Shown piece after piece: positions 9,138 through 17,010 of a stretch of 41,356 nucleotides of DNA (position 1 is the stretch's first letter; each line of letters opens with the position of its first letter). The notes under the pieces are model-generated. The model had not been told where the DNA came from, did not search any database, and saw only the letters and a program-made list of their open reading frames with translations. The translations under genes were made by a program, and so were the position numbers. The stretch comes from an uncultured Porphyromonadaceae bacterium (GTDB lineage Bacteria; Bacteroidota; Bacteroidia; Bacteroidales; Muribaculaceae), in NCBI GenBank assembly GCA_947176295.1, contig CAMWQB010000008.1, positions 1 to 41,356 of the forward strand, in the 5' to 3' direction.

Positions 9138-10520
9138 TCAGGGCCGGACGAGCACTTTTTTTGTCTCTCCGCCGGCTACCTTGATGTAGAGCCCCGGAGC
9201 AAGCGTCTGCGCCGATATCCGTCGGCCCATGATGTTGTAATACACTGCTTCGTGGTCGTGGTCGGGGAGGATCTCATGGAGCCCCGAGCTGCGGTCGAGC
9301 ACGACGGTCATCGAGGCTATGCGGCTCTGCATCGCCGAAGTCAGCTCCACGCTTTGCTCGGGATAGCCTTCCTCCGGCGTCCACGTCTCCGAAGCCCAGT
9401 CGAAGGAGCCCGTCGAGGGTATCAGGTTCAGATCGCCCGAGCCCGTGGAGGCGCCGCTGAGCGACATGGTAAAGCGGATTTCCTTGATGTGGAATCCGGG
9501 ATTCATCGTCCGCACCACCATCGCATCCCCGTCGTAGAGCCTCAGGTCGATACCCGCGTCGTAGGAATGGTAGAGGCGCACGTGGGTATTCCCGCTTTCG
9601 GAGGCCTTGAAGCTCACCACCACGTCGCCCTCGCTGAAGGAGCGCCCGTCGAGGTCCACGCTTTCTTTCTGAGCCGGCTCGGCAATGGCCGGAGTGAGGC
9701 TCGTCGGCTGCGAGAAGTCGAAAGTCGATTCCAGCGACGCCGCAGGCGTGCGCACGGTGAAGGCCGCCGAGGTCAGCGCGCTCGGCTTCATGCCCTCTTT
9801 AGTGGCGAAGGCTTTAAGCAGCAGGTCGTTGTTTATGGAGATGGGGCCCTCGTAGAGCAGCGAACCCGTCGATGGGTCGCTCCCGTCTATGGTGTAGTAG
9901 ATGTCTGCTCCTGTCGTGGCGCATCGGATTTCCACATGCGTGCCGGCTGTTACCGAGCCTCCCGCCGGAGAAATCACAGGCGTCTCCACCGTCTCCAGCT
10001 CCGGCTCCACTGTGCCCTGAGCGTCGTCGTAGTAGATTGTAATGCTTTCGATATACAACCGGCACTCGGCGTCGACAATCAGATTGGTAAGTGTCTTTTC
10101 GGGTCGGGAAGGAATAGCCAATGTGTACTCGGCCCAGTCGAGCGACGGCACCATCAGCGTCTCGGAGTTCAGCATGATGTTTGCCTCCGCATCCTTGTCG
10201 TTGTCGTAGCGCTTGGCGCTCACCACAATGCGGCTGGCCACCACCTGAGCATCCTCGGCAAGATGAATGTTGAACTTGCCGTTCTTTTTCGACGAGGAAA
10301 GTTTTATGCCGTCGGTCTCCGGGAAGACGTTCACCACACTCGTTACCCTGTCAATGTATCCCGCGCCCTCGCGCACGGCATTGGCCACGAAATTCTCGTT
10401 GGTCAGGCTTGTGGTGCCTGCAGTCGAGGCTCCGAATACGATTGAGAATGAGCGCTCGGCAGCTGCCCCGGGAAGGCAGGCCAGAGCCGCGATTATATAT
10501 GAAAGTAAGATTCTCTTCAT
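9138..10520 (-). CDS. Secreted protein with chitobiase-C-like repeat and T9SS-like C-terminal sorting domain
   Basis: Function unknown. I chose the ATG at 10520 (460 aa), because it starts a clean Sec signal peptide ending in PGAAA. The middle holds a chitobiase/beta-hexosaminidase C-terminal-like Ig module: TPVISPAGGSVTAGTHVEI followed by GADIYYTIDGSDPS and LLLKAFATKEGMKPS (about residues 185-265). This module is common as a spacer or binding domain in secreted Bacteroidetes proteins. The C-terminus (YYNIMGRRI, then APGLYIKV and KKVLVRP) resembles a type A sorting domain of the type IX secretion system, so surface export is likely if the host has that system. No catalytic domain is visible. 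tamB follows 61 bp downstream on the same strand. Confidence 0.75.
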   Translation of the reverse strand: MKRILLSYIIAALACLPGAAAERSFSIVFGASTAGTTSLTNENFVANAVREGAGYIDRVTSVVNVFPETDGIKLSSSKKNGKFNIHLAEDAQVVASRIVVSAKRYDNDKDAEANIMLNSETLMVPSLDWAEYTLAIPSRPEKTLTNLIVDAECRLYIESITIYYDDAQGTVEPELETVETPVISPAGGSVTAGTHVEIRCATTGADIYYTIDGSDPSTGSLLYEGPISINNDLLLKAFATKEGMKPSALTSAAFTVRTPAASLESTFDFSQPTSLTPAIAEPAQKESVDLDGRSFSEGDVVVSFKASESGNTHVRLYHSYDAGIDLRLYDGDAMVVRTMNPGFHIKEIRFTMSLSGASTGSGDLNLIPSTGSFDWASETWTPEEGYPEQSVELTSAMQSRIASMTVVLDRSSGLHEILPDHDHEAVYYNIMGRRISAQTLAPGLYIKVAGGETKKVLVRP

Positions 10521-10541
10521 TTTCTCGATAGATATTTTCTG

Positions 10542-10549
10542 CAAATTTA
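10542..10549 (-). promoter_or_regulatory. Bacteroidetes -7 box before the 9138-10520 gene
   Basis: The minus strand reads TAAATTTG, a perfect TAnnTTTG, 21 nt before the chosen start codon. No TTTG is found about 20 nt further upstream; that space is taken by the hairpin at 10561-10591. If used, the leader is only about 15 nt and the hairpin lies outside the transcript. Confidence 0.45.
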
Positions 10550-10560
10550 CGAAAAAACAT

Positions 10561-10591
10561 AAAAAGGAGCACCATCCCGGTGCTCCTTTTT
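10561..10591 (-). terminator. Terminator-like hairpin between lpxH and the secreted-protein gene
   Basis: Perfect 13-bp stem (10561-10573 with 10579-10591), loop of 5 nt. Read on the minus strand the stem ends in TTTTT followed by ATGTTTTTT, a good intrinsic terminator for the rsgA-DUF59-lpxH transcript, 220 nt after lpxH. It could also act as an attenuator if the promoter at 10651-10682 drives the downstream gene. Confidence 0.7.
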
Positions 10592-10650
10592 ATTGGTTTC
10601 CAATAGGTACAATTTCTAAGGTAAAAAAGATTGTTTTTAGGTTTGCGGTA

Positions 10651-10682
10651 CAAAGTTCGGGCTTTTTCGCCCCCTGTGCAAA
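10651..10682 (-). promoter_or_regulatory. Possible promoter upstream of the hairpin
   Basis: On the minus strand TTTG (10682-10679) is followed after exactly 20 nt by GAACTTTG (10658-10651), which matches TAnnTTTG except for the first base. Spacing fits the Bacteroidetes -33/-7 consensus. A transcript from here would carry the 10561-10591 hairpin in its leader. Confidence 0.35.
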
Positions 10683-10810
10683 CTTTTTGATATGTTTGAA
10701 AACATGTTTTTGATTTTTCTTAGATTTCTTTTCTTTGCGTCGGAGTGCTAAAGGCTTGATTACGTACTAATAAGAAGATGAAGGCGTAATAATGTTAAAA
10801 AGTGTTTTAA

Positions 10811-11584
10811 TCAATGCTTTGGCATTTTGAAAGCCGCGAGGCGCATTTCTGTCCCGTCCCACACTCCGTAGACCGGCGTCTCCGTATCCCAGGAACCCAG
10901 CACAAAAAGCGTGCAGTTTTCTCCCACGTGCAGCTCGAGAGCGGAATGATAATGCCCCACCACGATATATCGCAGGTCGGGATATTTCCGCGACATTTCC
11001 GTGCCGAATTCCGTAAGCGTGGCCAGGGTCCGCGAGTGGAAGGCCTCCTGCTTTTCAGGACGCGAGCCCTGGGCTCGGCTCCGGCGGCTCCACCATCGGG
11101 CGAAGCCTATGGTCCACCGCGGATGCACGGCCCCGTAGAGCGCACGGCTCACACGGCTGCGGAACATCGGGCGCGCAACGCGCATGAAAAGGCCCTGCCG
11201 TCCAAGTCCGTCGCCATGGCCCAGGAAAAACTCCGTGCCGTCCAGAATGCGGAAGTCGCCCCCGGTCGGAGGGTCCACGATCGTGATGCCTATCTCGTGG
11301 CTCAGGTAGCCGTAGAGCCACACGTCATGGTTGCCCGCATACCAGTAGAGCTTCACTCCCGCGTCGGCAAGCTCGGCCAGCGCTCCGAAGAAGCGTACAA
11401 AGCCCTGAGGCGCGCAGTTGCGGTATTCATACCAGTAGTCGAGCACGTCGCCAAGCATATACACAGCCTCGGCCTCCCCGCGGATGCTCCGCAGAAATGC
11501 TACCACGCGCCGTTCCACGGCCCCGGGGTCGGCATGTGCCCCGGCCCCAAGGTGGGTGTCGCTCAGAAAAAATACCTTTCCCAT
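10811..11584 (-). CDS. lpxH: UDP-2,3-diacylglucosamine diphosphatase (LpxH-like)
   Basis: Calcineurin-type metallophosphatase, 257 aa, expected to hydrolyse UDP-2,3-diacylglucosamine to lipid X in lipid A synthesis, at the inner face of the cytoplasmic membrane. The metal-binding blocks are all present: SDTHLG (D9, H11), GDVLDYW (D46), AGNHD (N85, H86), GHGDG (H123) and GHYH near 215. A basic stretch rich in Arg (about 135-180) fits the membrane-binding insertion of this family. The start at 11584 is chosen because a longer frame would only add residues lying inside the upstream gene; here the stop and start form TAATG, a one-base overlap that implies translational coupling. Function within the LpxH/YbbF group is likely; substrate is inferred from the family. 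Confidence 0.82.
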   Translation of the reverse strand: MGKVFFLSDTHLGAGAHADPGAVERRVVAFLRSIRGEAEAVYMLGDVLDYWYEYRNCAPQGFVRFFGALAELADAGVKLYWYAGNHDVWLYGYLSHEIGITIVDPPTGGDFRILDGTEFFLGHGDGLGRQGLFMRVARPMFRSRVSRALYGAVHPRWTIGFARWWSRRSRAQGSRPEKQEAFHSRTLATLTEFGTEMSRKYPDLRYIVVGHYHSALELHVGENCTLFVLGSWDTETPVYGVWDGTEMRLAAFKMPKH

Positions 11585-11904
11585 TAGAGCAGCCCCAGCT
11601 CCAGCTTCGCCTCTTCGGTCATCATGTCCTTGTTCCATTCAGGCTCGAACACGATGTTCACCGTTACGGACGTTACGCCCTCGATACCCTCGAGTTTCAT
11701 CCGCACGTCCTCCATTATGAAATCCGCCATCGGGCAGTTCGGCGCCGTCAGCGTCATGTCCACGGTCAGAGCCCCGTCGTCGGCGAGGTCTATCCGGTAG
11801 ACAAGCCCAAGGCTATAGATGTCTACAGGAATTTCAGGGTCGTATACCGTGCGGAGCACCTCCACGATGCGTTCTTCTATCTTAAGTCTCTCTTCTGCTG
11901 TCAT
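11584..11904 (-). CDS. DUF59/MIP18-family metal-sulfur cluster assembly factor
   Basis: Small cytosolic protein (106 aa) of the DUF59 family, which includes SufT, PaaD and eukaryotic MIP18/CIA2, factors that help mature iron-sulfur proteins. The family hallmarks are visible: YDPEIPVDIYSLGLVY (about 21-36) and the TLTAPNCP block with the conserved Cys57. The full domain length fits a stand-alone DUF59 protein. It is second in a three-gene operon, 37 bp after rsgA and overlapping the lpxH start by one base. Client proteins cannot be told from sequence. Confidence 0.88.
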   Translation of the reverse strand: MTAEERLKIEERIVEVLRTVYDPEIPVDIYSLGLVYRIDLADDGALTVDMTLTAPNCPMADFIMEDVRMKLEGIEGVTSVTVNIVFEPEWNKDMMTEEAKLELGLL

Positions 11905-11941
11905 CTTTTTTTCTATATATGTGCTTGCGCCAATTCAGCGC

Positions 11942-12934
11942 TTATTTTCTATATTTTTCGTCCGAGCCCGAGGCATCTTCCGTCAGGATGTTGAGATACG
12001 ACGCGTACCTCGACGCGGCTATCTCATGCCGGTCCACGGCCTCCACAACCGCGCAGCCCGGCTCGTTCGTGTGCGTGCAGTTGCCGAAGCGGCAGCCCTT
12101 TCCGGTCTCGAATATCTCGGGAAAATAGTGGGCCACCTCGTGGCGGTCGAACTCCACGGTGCCGAATCCTCGCACCCCCGGAGTGTCGATTATCCGGCCG
12201 CCCCCCGGGAGGGTGAACATCTCCGAGAAGGTGGTCGTGTGCATTCCCTGGTCGTGCGCAGCCGATATTTCGGCCGTGCGCTGCTCCGTGCCCGGAATCA
12301 GGTCGTTGATGAGCGTGCTCTTTCCCACGCCCGAATTGCCCGAGAAAAGCGTTATTTTCCCTTCGAGCAGGCTCCGTAGCTTGTCAATGCCCTGGCCCGT
12401 GCGCGCCGACACCTTCACCACCTCGTAGCCTATCGAGCGGTAGAGATACGCCACCCCGTCGAGCAGCTCGCGGTCGGCCTCGTCCGTGAGCAGGTCTATC
12501 TTGTTTATGGCTATGATGGCCGGAATATTGTATGCCTCGGCCGTGGCCAGGAAGCGGTCGATGAAGGTGGTGGACGTCGTCGGATGTGCAAGCGTCACCA
12601 CAAGCAGCGCCGCGTCGATATTCGCCCCGATGATGTGTGCGGCCTTCGACAGATTGCTCGAGCGTCGGATGATGTAGTTGCGACGGGGCTCGATGGCGGT
12701 GATGAACGATGTGCTGTCAGGGCCCGGAGCCGACAGCTTCACCCTGTCGCCGACGGCCACGGGATTGGTGGTCCGGATACCCTTGATGCGGAAATTGCCC
12801 TTGATGCGGCAATTTATCTCCTCATCGGGCGCGTCGTCCGGCTCCACCACGTAGTGTGCGCCCGTGTTCCGGACCACAAGGCCTGTCCGACCTCCGGCCC
12901 ACGATGCGTCCTGTGTTGTGTTCTTGTCTGACAT
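11942..12934 (-). CDS. rsgA: Ribosome small-subunit-dependent GTPase RsgA
   Basis: Circularly permuted GTPase (330 aa) that acts late in 30S ribosomal subunit assembly in the cytosol. An N-terminal OB-fold (about 15-85) precedes the GTPase motifs in permuted order: NKID (G4, 144-147), then GNSGVGKS (P-loop, 199-206), a TT pair (G2, 233-234) and DTPG (G3, 250-253). A C-terminal zinc site uses C281, C286, H288 and C294. Length and motif order are typical. It heads the operon with the DUF59 gene and lpxH. On the minus strand AAATTTTG at 12971-12964, one mismatch from TAnnTTTG, is a possible -7 box. Confidence 0.96.
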   Translation of the reverse strand: MSDKNTTQDASWAGGRTGLVVRNTGAHYVVEPDDAPDEEINCRIKGNFRIKGIRTTNPVAVGDRVKLSAPGPDSTSFITAIEPRRNYIIRRSSNLSKAAHIIGANIDAALLVVTLAHPTTSTTFIDRFLATAEAYNIPAIIAINKIDLLTDEADRELLDGVAYLYRSIGYEVVKVSARTGQGIDKLRSLLEGKITLFSGNSGVGKSTLINDLIPGTEQRTAEISAAHDQGMHTTTFSEMFTLPGGGRIIDTPGVRGFGTVEFDRHEVAHYFPEIFETGKGCRFGNCTHTNEPGCAVVEAVDRHEIAASRYASYLNILTEDASGSDEKYRK

Positions 12935-13077
12935 ATATGAGTTTTATGCGCGTAAAGTTACAACAAAATTTGCGTTCGGGGCGTTTAATTTTTGAAAAAT
13001 GATGCTTTATCAACAATGCCACAGCGCCTTCTCGGCAACAAAGCGATATGAAATTTGCAGTTTTAACATCTTTAGAT

Positions 13078-13108
13078 TTTGAAATTAAGAAAATTTAATG
13101 TAATTTTG
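13078..13108 (+). promoter_or_regulatory. Promoter of the winged-helix gene
   Basis: TTTG (13078-13081), a 19-nt spacer and TAATTTTG (13101-13108) match the Bacteroidetes -33/-7 consensus exactly. Transcription should start near 13113, giving a leader of about 65 nt before the ATG at 13178. It lies in the divergent region shared with rsgA. Confidence 0.75.
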
Positions 13109-13177
13109 TAGCCATAAATGGAGATGTGGTTGAAATGAGTTTCAATTTTTGTCTAACTATATAAAATATCAACTCCA

Positions 13178-13396
13178 ATGAACACAGAAGTAATCGGCAC
13201 AAATGCCGGCGCCGTTTGGACGGCTCTCAACACGGCCGACGCTCTCGGCGTAAAGCAGATTAAGAAGATGACCAAGCTCAAGGACAAGGAAGTGTATGCC
13301 GCTCTCGGATGGCTCGCTCGCGAAGGCAAGGTCAACATCGTCCCTGATTCCGAAGACGAAAAGGAACTTATCGTCAGCCTCGTGCAGGACAAGTAA
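13178..13396 (+). CDS. Small winged-helix protein, DUF2582 family
   Basis: A 72-residue single-domain protein with a winged helix-turn-helix pattern: helices at about 8-22 (GAVWTALNTAD), 24-32 and 36-48 (DKEVYAALGWLAREGKV), then a beta wing with ELIVSLV. It resembles DUF2582, a small family common in Bacteroidetes whose role is not known; DNA or nucleoprotein binding is plausible. It is monocistronic with its own good promoter and a strong terminator 35 bp after the stop, which suggests solid, separate expression. Confidence 0.85.
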   Translation: MNTEVIGTNAGAVWTALNTADALGVKQIKKMTKLKDKEVYAALGWLAREGKVNIVPDSEDEKELIVSLVQDK

Positions 13397-13431
13397 GCCC
13401 CCTTTCCTCCAAATTCATTTTAGAGCAATAT

Positions 13432-13469
13432 AACGCCCCGGACATCTCCTCGAAGATGCCCGGGGCGTT
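13432..13469. terminator. Bidirectional terminator between the winged-helix gene and the sus operon
   Basis: Stem of 16 positions (13432-13447 with 13454-13469) with one A/C mismatch and a 6-nt loop CCTCGA; the outer arms are AACGCCCCGG/CCGGGGCGTT. It is followed by GTGTTT on the plus strand and lies between two converging genes. Confidence 0.85.
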
Positions 13470-13506
13470 GTGTTTGGCCGCCCCGCCGACTGTCGGGAAC
13501 GGTGCG

Positions 13507-15633
13507 TTATTTTGGCTGCAGGCGCATTGCCACGCCTCCGCCCGCGGCAAGCGGCTGACGCAGTTTTGTCCGCGAATCCACCGTCGCCGTGCGGATCCGG
13601 TAGGCCTGCGGATTGGTGCGGTAGTCGGCGTCCGGGGCGTCCTCGTAGATGGTGGCCGTATACTTCTCGCCGGCGGGCAGGAAGCTAAGGTCGATTTCAG
13701 CCCGGCGTCCGTTTTCGTCGGTGATGGCCCCCACATACCAGTCGCGCGAAGCCTTGTCGCGGCGTGCCACAGTGATGTAGCGGCCCGGCTCGGCCTCAAG
13801 ATAGCGCGTGTCGCTCCAGTCCACGGGCACGTCCTCGATGAAGCGGAACGCATCCGCAAAGCGCTCGTAGTTCTCCGGCAGGTCGCAGGCCATCTGCATT
13901 GGCGACGGCATAGTCAGGTAGAGTGCAAGCTGTCGCGCGAGCGTCGTGCCGGCCTTGTCGGTTTTCCCCTCGCCGTAGTAGCTGAGGTCGGTTTCGAAAA
14001 GCCCTGGAGTGTAGTCCATGGGGCCACCCTTGAGCCGCGTGAAAGGCAGCAGACACGTGTGGCTCGGAGGATTGCCCCCCATGCTCTCGAATTCGCCGCC
14101 GCGTGCGCTTTCCTGCGCCAGCCAGTTGGGCCACGTGCGGCAGAGCCCCGTCGGGCGCGGAGCTTCGTGGCTGTCGACCATTATCTTGTGGGCGGCCGCA
14201 CGCTCGATTACGTGCCGCGCATGGTCCACCATCCATTGCGAGGTGTGGTGTTCCGAGCGCGGGATGATAGCCCCCACGTAGCCGGTCTTCACGGCATCGT
14301 AGCCCTTCTCCTTCATGTAGGAGAAGGCCCGTTCGAGCTGTCGCTCGTAGTCGGCGGCATTGGCCGCGGTCTCGTGGTGCATTATCATCTTCACGCCCTT
14401 CGAGGCCGCATAGCTCGTCAGGGAGTCGATATCGAAGTCGGGGTAGGGACGGTCGTAGAGAAACTGGCGGTTCTTCCGGAAGCTCGCCCAGTCTTCCCAG
14501 CCTTCGTTCCATCCTTCGACGAGCACCCCGTCTATGCCGTGGGTGGCTGCGAAGTCGATATATTTCATCACGTTCGCCGTGTTGGCCGGATGCCGCCCGT
14601 TCGAGGGCAGAGAGCTGTAGTCCGTCACGCCGGGCTTCGCGCGGTAGTCATCGGAGTAGGCCCAGGTCTTCTGCCGGCCCGTGAACATCTCCCACCACAC
14701 GCCCACAAACTTCATGGGCTTGATCCACGACGTGTCCTCGATTTTGCATGGCTCGTTGAGGTTCAGCACGAGCTGGGATGCGAGGATGTCGCGTGCGTCG
14801 TCGCTCGCAATGATCGTGCGCCAGGGCGTGTTGAAGGGGAGCTGGAGATAGCCCCGCACGCCCAGACGGTCGGGCACGAGATGGGCGCTGAAACTCCGCG
14901 CTCCCGCGTCAGCGTCGAGCAGCATCGCCGGATAGCCGTCGAGAGCTGCCTCGTGGATGTTTACGTATACCGGCGCCGCCGTCTTTACCAGTAGAGGCGT
15001 CTGCACGCTCAGGCAGTCCACGGCCTGGCTTTCGGTGTGGCGTCCGCGATACGACGCCATTGCCTCGCCAAGCTTGTCGAAACTCGTCTCGGAGAAGAGA
15101 TATTCGTCCGTGTCGTAGTCGCCGGGAATGCAGAAGAGTGTCGCGTCCTCCGGTCCGAGCTCAAACCGCGTGTTCTCGCCGCGCAGGGTCAGGTAGTTCG
15201 CGTTGTCCTGCAGGGGCAGCTCGTAGCGGAAGCCCAGCCCGTCGTCGAAGAGGCGAAAGCGCACGGTCATCTTCAGCGGACGCTCCGTGCCGGGGGCGCT
15301 CTCCAGATGCAGAGCCAGCTCCTTGAAGTGGTCGCGGATGCTCGAGTATTCGCCCCACACGGGTTCCCACGAGCGGTCCACGCTCACGGTATCCGTGGCG
15401 GCGATGACAAAGCCCTTGTCGAAGGCGGCCTCGTCGGCCACGAGTCCGAGGGTGCTCTTGTCCACAAGCTTCCGCCCCTTGTAGTCCAGCGAATAGAAGG
15501 GTGTGCCCGTCTCGTCCACTCCGGTTTCGAGCCGGAAGTTGCCCGAGGGCGAGCTTATGCTCTCTGCTTCAGCGCTCCCGGCCATGGCAAGGATAAGAAG
15601 GGCAGGGAGGAGGAGTATGTTGCTTTTCTTCAT
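13507..15633 (-). CDS. susB: GH97 alpha-glucosidase, SusB type (inverting)
   Basis: Calcium-dependent glycoside hydrolase family 97 enzyme (708 aa) that releases glucose from malto-oligosaccharides, probably in the periplasm (signal peptide ending near GSAEAE). The N-terminal beta-sandwich, TIM barrel and C-terminal beta domain are all present at full length. Residues known from Bacteroides SusB align with a constant offset of 18: HHET (E421 for E439), DSHE (E490 for E508), E508 for E526 and RGGEFE (E514 for E532). These are the bases, a calcium ligand and the acid of the inverting mechanism, so this is the SusB-like rather than the retaining subtype. The LVEGWNEGWEDW motif (371-382) also fits. 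Last gene of the sus operon, 8 bp after the GH13 gene. Confidence 0.93.
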   Translation of the reverse strand: MKKSNILLLPALLILAMAGSAEAESISSPSGNFRLETGVDETGTPFYSLDYKGRKLVDKSTLGLVADEAAFDKGFVIAATDTVSVDRSWEPVWGEYSSIRDHFKELALHLESAPGTERPLKMTVRFRLFDDGLGFRYELPLQDNANYLTLRGENTRFELGPEDATLFCIPGDYDTDEYLFSETSFDKLGEAMASYRGRHTESQAVDCLSVQTPLLVKTAAPVYVNIHEAALDGYPAMLLDADAGARSFSAHLVPDRLGVRGYLQLPFNTPWRTIIASDDARDILASQLVLNLNEPCKIEDTSWIKPMKFVGVWWEMFTGRQKTWAYSDDYRAKPGVTDYSSLPSNGRHPANTANVMKYIDFAATHGIDGVLVEGWNEGWEDWASFRKNRQFLYDRPYPDFDIDSLTSYAASKGVKMIMHHETAANAADYERQLERAFSYMKEKGYDAVKTGYVGAIIPRSEHHTSQWMVDHARHVIERAAAHKIMVDSHEAPRPTGLCRTWPNWLAQESARGGEFESMGGNPPSHTCLLPFTRLKGGPMDYTPGLFETDLSYYGEGKTDKAGTTLARQLALYLTMPSPMQMACDLPENYERFADAFRFIEDVPVDWSDTRYLEAEPGRYITVARRDKASRDWYVGAITDENGRRAEIDLSFLPAGEKYTATIYEDAPDADYRTNPQAYRIRTATVDSRTKLRQPLAAGGGVAMRLQPK

Positions 15634-15641
15634 GGCCTCTG

Positions 15642-16982
15642 TCAGTTCATGTAGATTATGTATTCGTAAGGAGCAAGCGTCAGGGCGGCGTCGGGAATCA
15701 CCTCTGCGCCCGTAAGCAGGTCAGTCATTCTTTCTCCTGCAAGAGCGATAGGGGTCTTGATGGTGCACTCCTCGCGGGAGGTGTTCACCATCACCAGCAG
15801 CGTGTGCCCCGGAATCGATCGCGTGAAGGCCGCCACTTTGTTGTCGGGATAGGTCTTGAGCGTTCCGCGGCGCACCTGTGCCGTCTCCTTGAAGGCCCGG
15901 TTGATGGCCTTGTATCGGGCGAAGAGCTCTGCGCTCCGCTCGAGCTCCCTGTAGGCGAAGAAGGAGAGTGTGCCCGAGAGATTGTCCGTCAGCATCGATG
16001 AGTAGATCATCGGCGTGCCGCCCAGCATCCCCGAGAGGACGTAGGCGCCCGGAGTGCCCTCGCGTGTGCCGAAGTAGGTGGCCACGTTGTTTTCAGCTGC
16101 CGTGTCGTGGTTGAAGGCATAGCGCAGGATGTCCTTCCCTTCGGGCACCTTCTTCAGGCTTTCCTGCGATTTCACGAAGATGTCCGAAACCTTCCCGCCG
16201 TTGAAGGCCGAGCTCACCGCAGGCGAGAACTTCCAGTCGTAAATCATGTCGAAGCCATCGGCATAGAACGAGGCGTCGGACGTCTCCGCGAGCATCAGCA
16301 GCCCCGGATGGGCGGCGCGTGCGCGGGAGATGAAGCTCTGCCAGAATTCGTGGGGCACGCCGTCGGCATAGTCGCAGCGGAAGCCGTCGATGCCCCCCTC
16401 TTCCACCCAGAAGAGCATGGCGTCGGCCATGGCCTCGCCCGTGGAGGGCTCCGAATAGTTCAGCTGGGCCACGTCCGTCCAGCCGTTGGCGCTCGCGATG
16501 TTGCCGCCTCCGTCCTTGGCGTAGCGTTCGGGAGCACTCGTAATCCACGGGTGGTCCCACGACGTGTGGTTCGCAATCCAGTCGAGCATCACCTTCATCC
16601 CTTCCCTGTGGGCCGCGTCCACCATAGCCTTGAAGTCGCCCATAGTGCCGTATTTGGCATTCACGGCCTTGAAGTCGCGGATGCAATAGGGCGAACCTAT
16701 CGACGTGGCGTCGGCCCCGGGGTCGCATACGGGCATCACCCAGAGTATGTCGGTGCCAAGCTCGGCTATGGCGGGAATATCCGCCGTGAGCGCCTTCAAG
16801 CAGTCCGCCGTGCCATAGAAGCGGGGATTGGCTTGAAATACAACCGTGGAGCTTACCTCCGGACCTTCTACCGGAGGCGCCGGATTCTCGGGCATCTCGA
16901 TTTCGTAGGAGGTGCAGGAGGAGAGGGCCGCTGCCGCCATCAGCGCAGCGCCTATTGCTGAATATATTTTGTTCTTGAACAT
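15642..16982 (-). CDS. GH13 alpha-amylase-family lipoprotein
   Basis: Starch-active enzyme of family GH13 (446 aa), probably anchored in the outer membrane: lipobox LSSC with Cys23, followed by an acidic, proline-rich linker typical of surface lipoproteins. The catalytic triad is intact: nucleophile D204 in GFRCDYADG, acid/base E233 in LMLAETSD, and D293 in FNHDT; the DWIANHT motif (134-140) is also present. It corresponds in role to SusG but is much shorter than SusG (about 690 aa), with no room for an inserted carbohydrate-binding module, so binding must come from neighbouring lipoproteins. It lies between the starch-binding lipoprotein (28 bp) and GH97 (8 bp). Cleavage specificity cannot be read from sequence. 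Confidence 0.92.
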   Translation of the reverse strand: MFKNKIYSAIGAALMAAAALSSCTSYEIEMPENPAPPVEGPEVSSTVVFQANPRFYGTADCLKALTADIPAIAELGTDILWVMPVCDPGADATSIGSPYCIRDFKAVNAKYGTMGDFKAMVDAAHREGMKVMLDWIANHTSWDHPWITSAPERYAKDGGGNIASANGWTDVAQLNYSEPSTGEAMADAMLFWVEEGGIDGFRCDYADGVPHEFWQSFISRARAAHPGLLMLAETSDASFYADGFDMIYDWKFSPAVSSAFNGGKVSDIFVKSQESLKKVPEGKDILRYAFNHDTAAENNVATYFGTREGTPGAYVLSGMLGGTPMIYSSMLTDNLSGTLSFFAYRELERSAELFARYKAINRAFKETAQVRRGTLKTYPDNKVAAFTRSIPGHTLLVMVNTSREECTIKTPIALAGERMTDLLTGAEVIPDAALTLAPYEYIIYMN

Positions 16983-17010
16983 TTCTGCGTGTTGTTAGGA
17001 GTGTGTGGCC

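Noticed and set aside
13456-14994. 512-aa open frame on the plus strand opposite GH97
   Set aside because: Runs through the terminator and antisense to a gene with intact GH97 catalytic residues.
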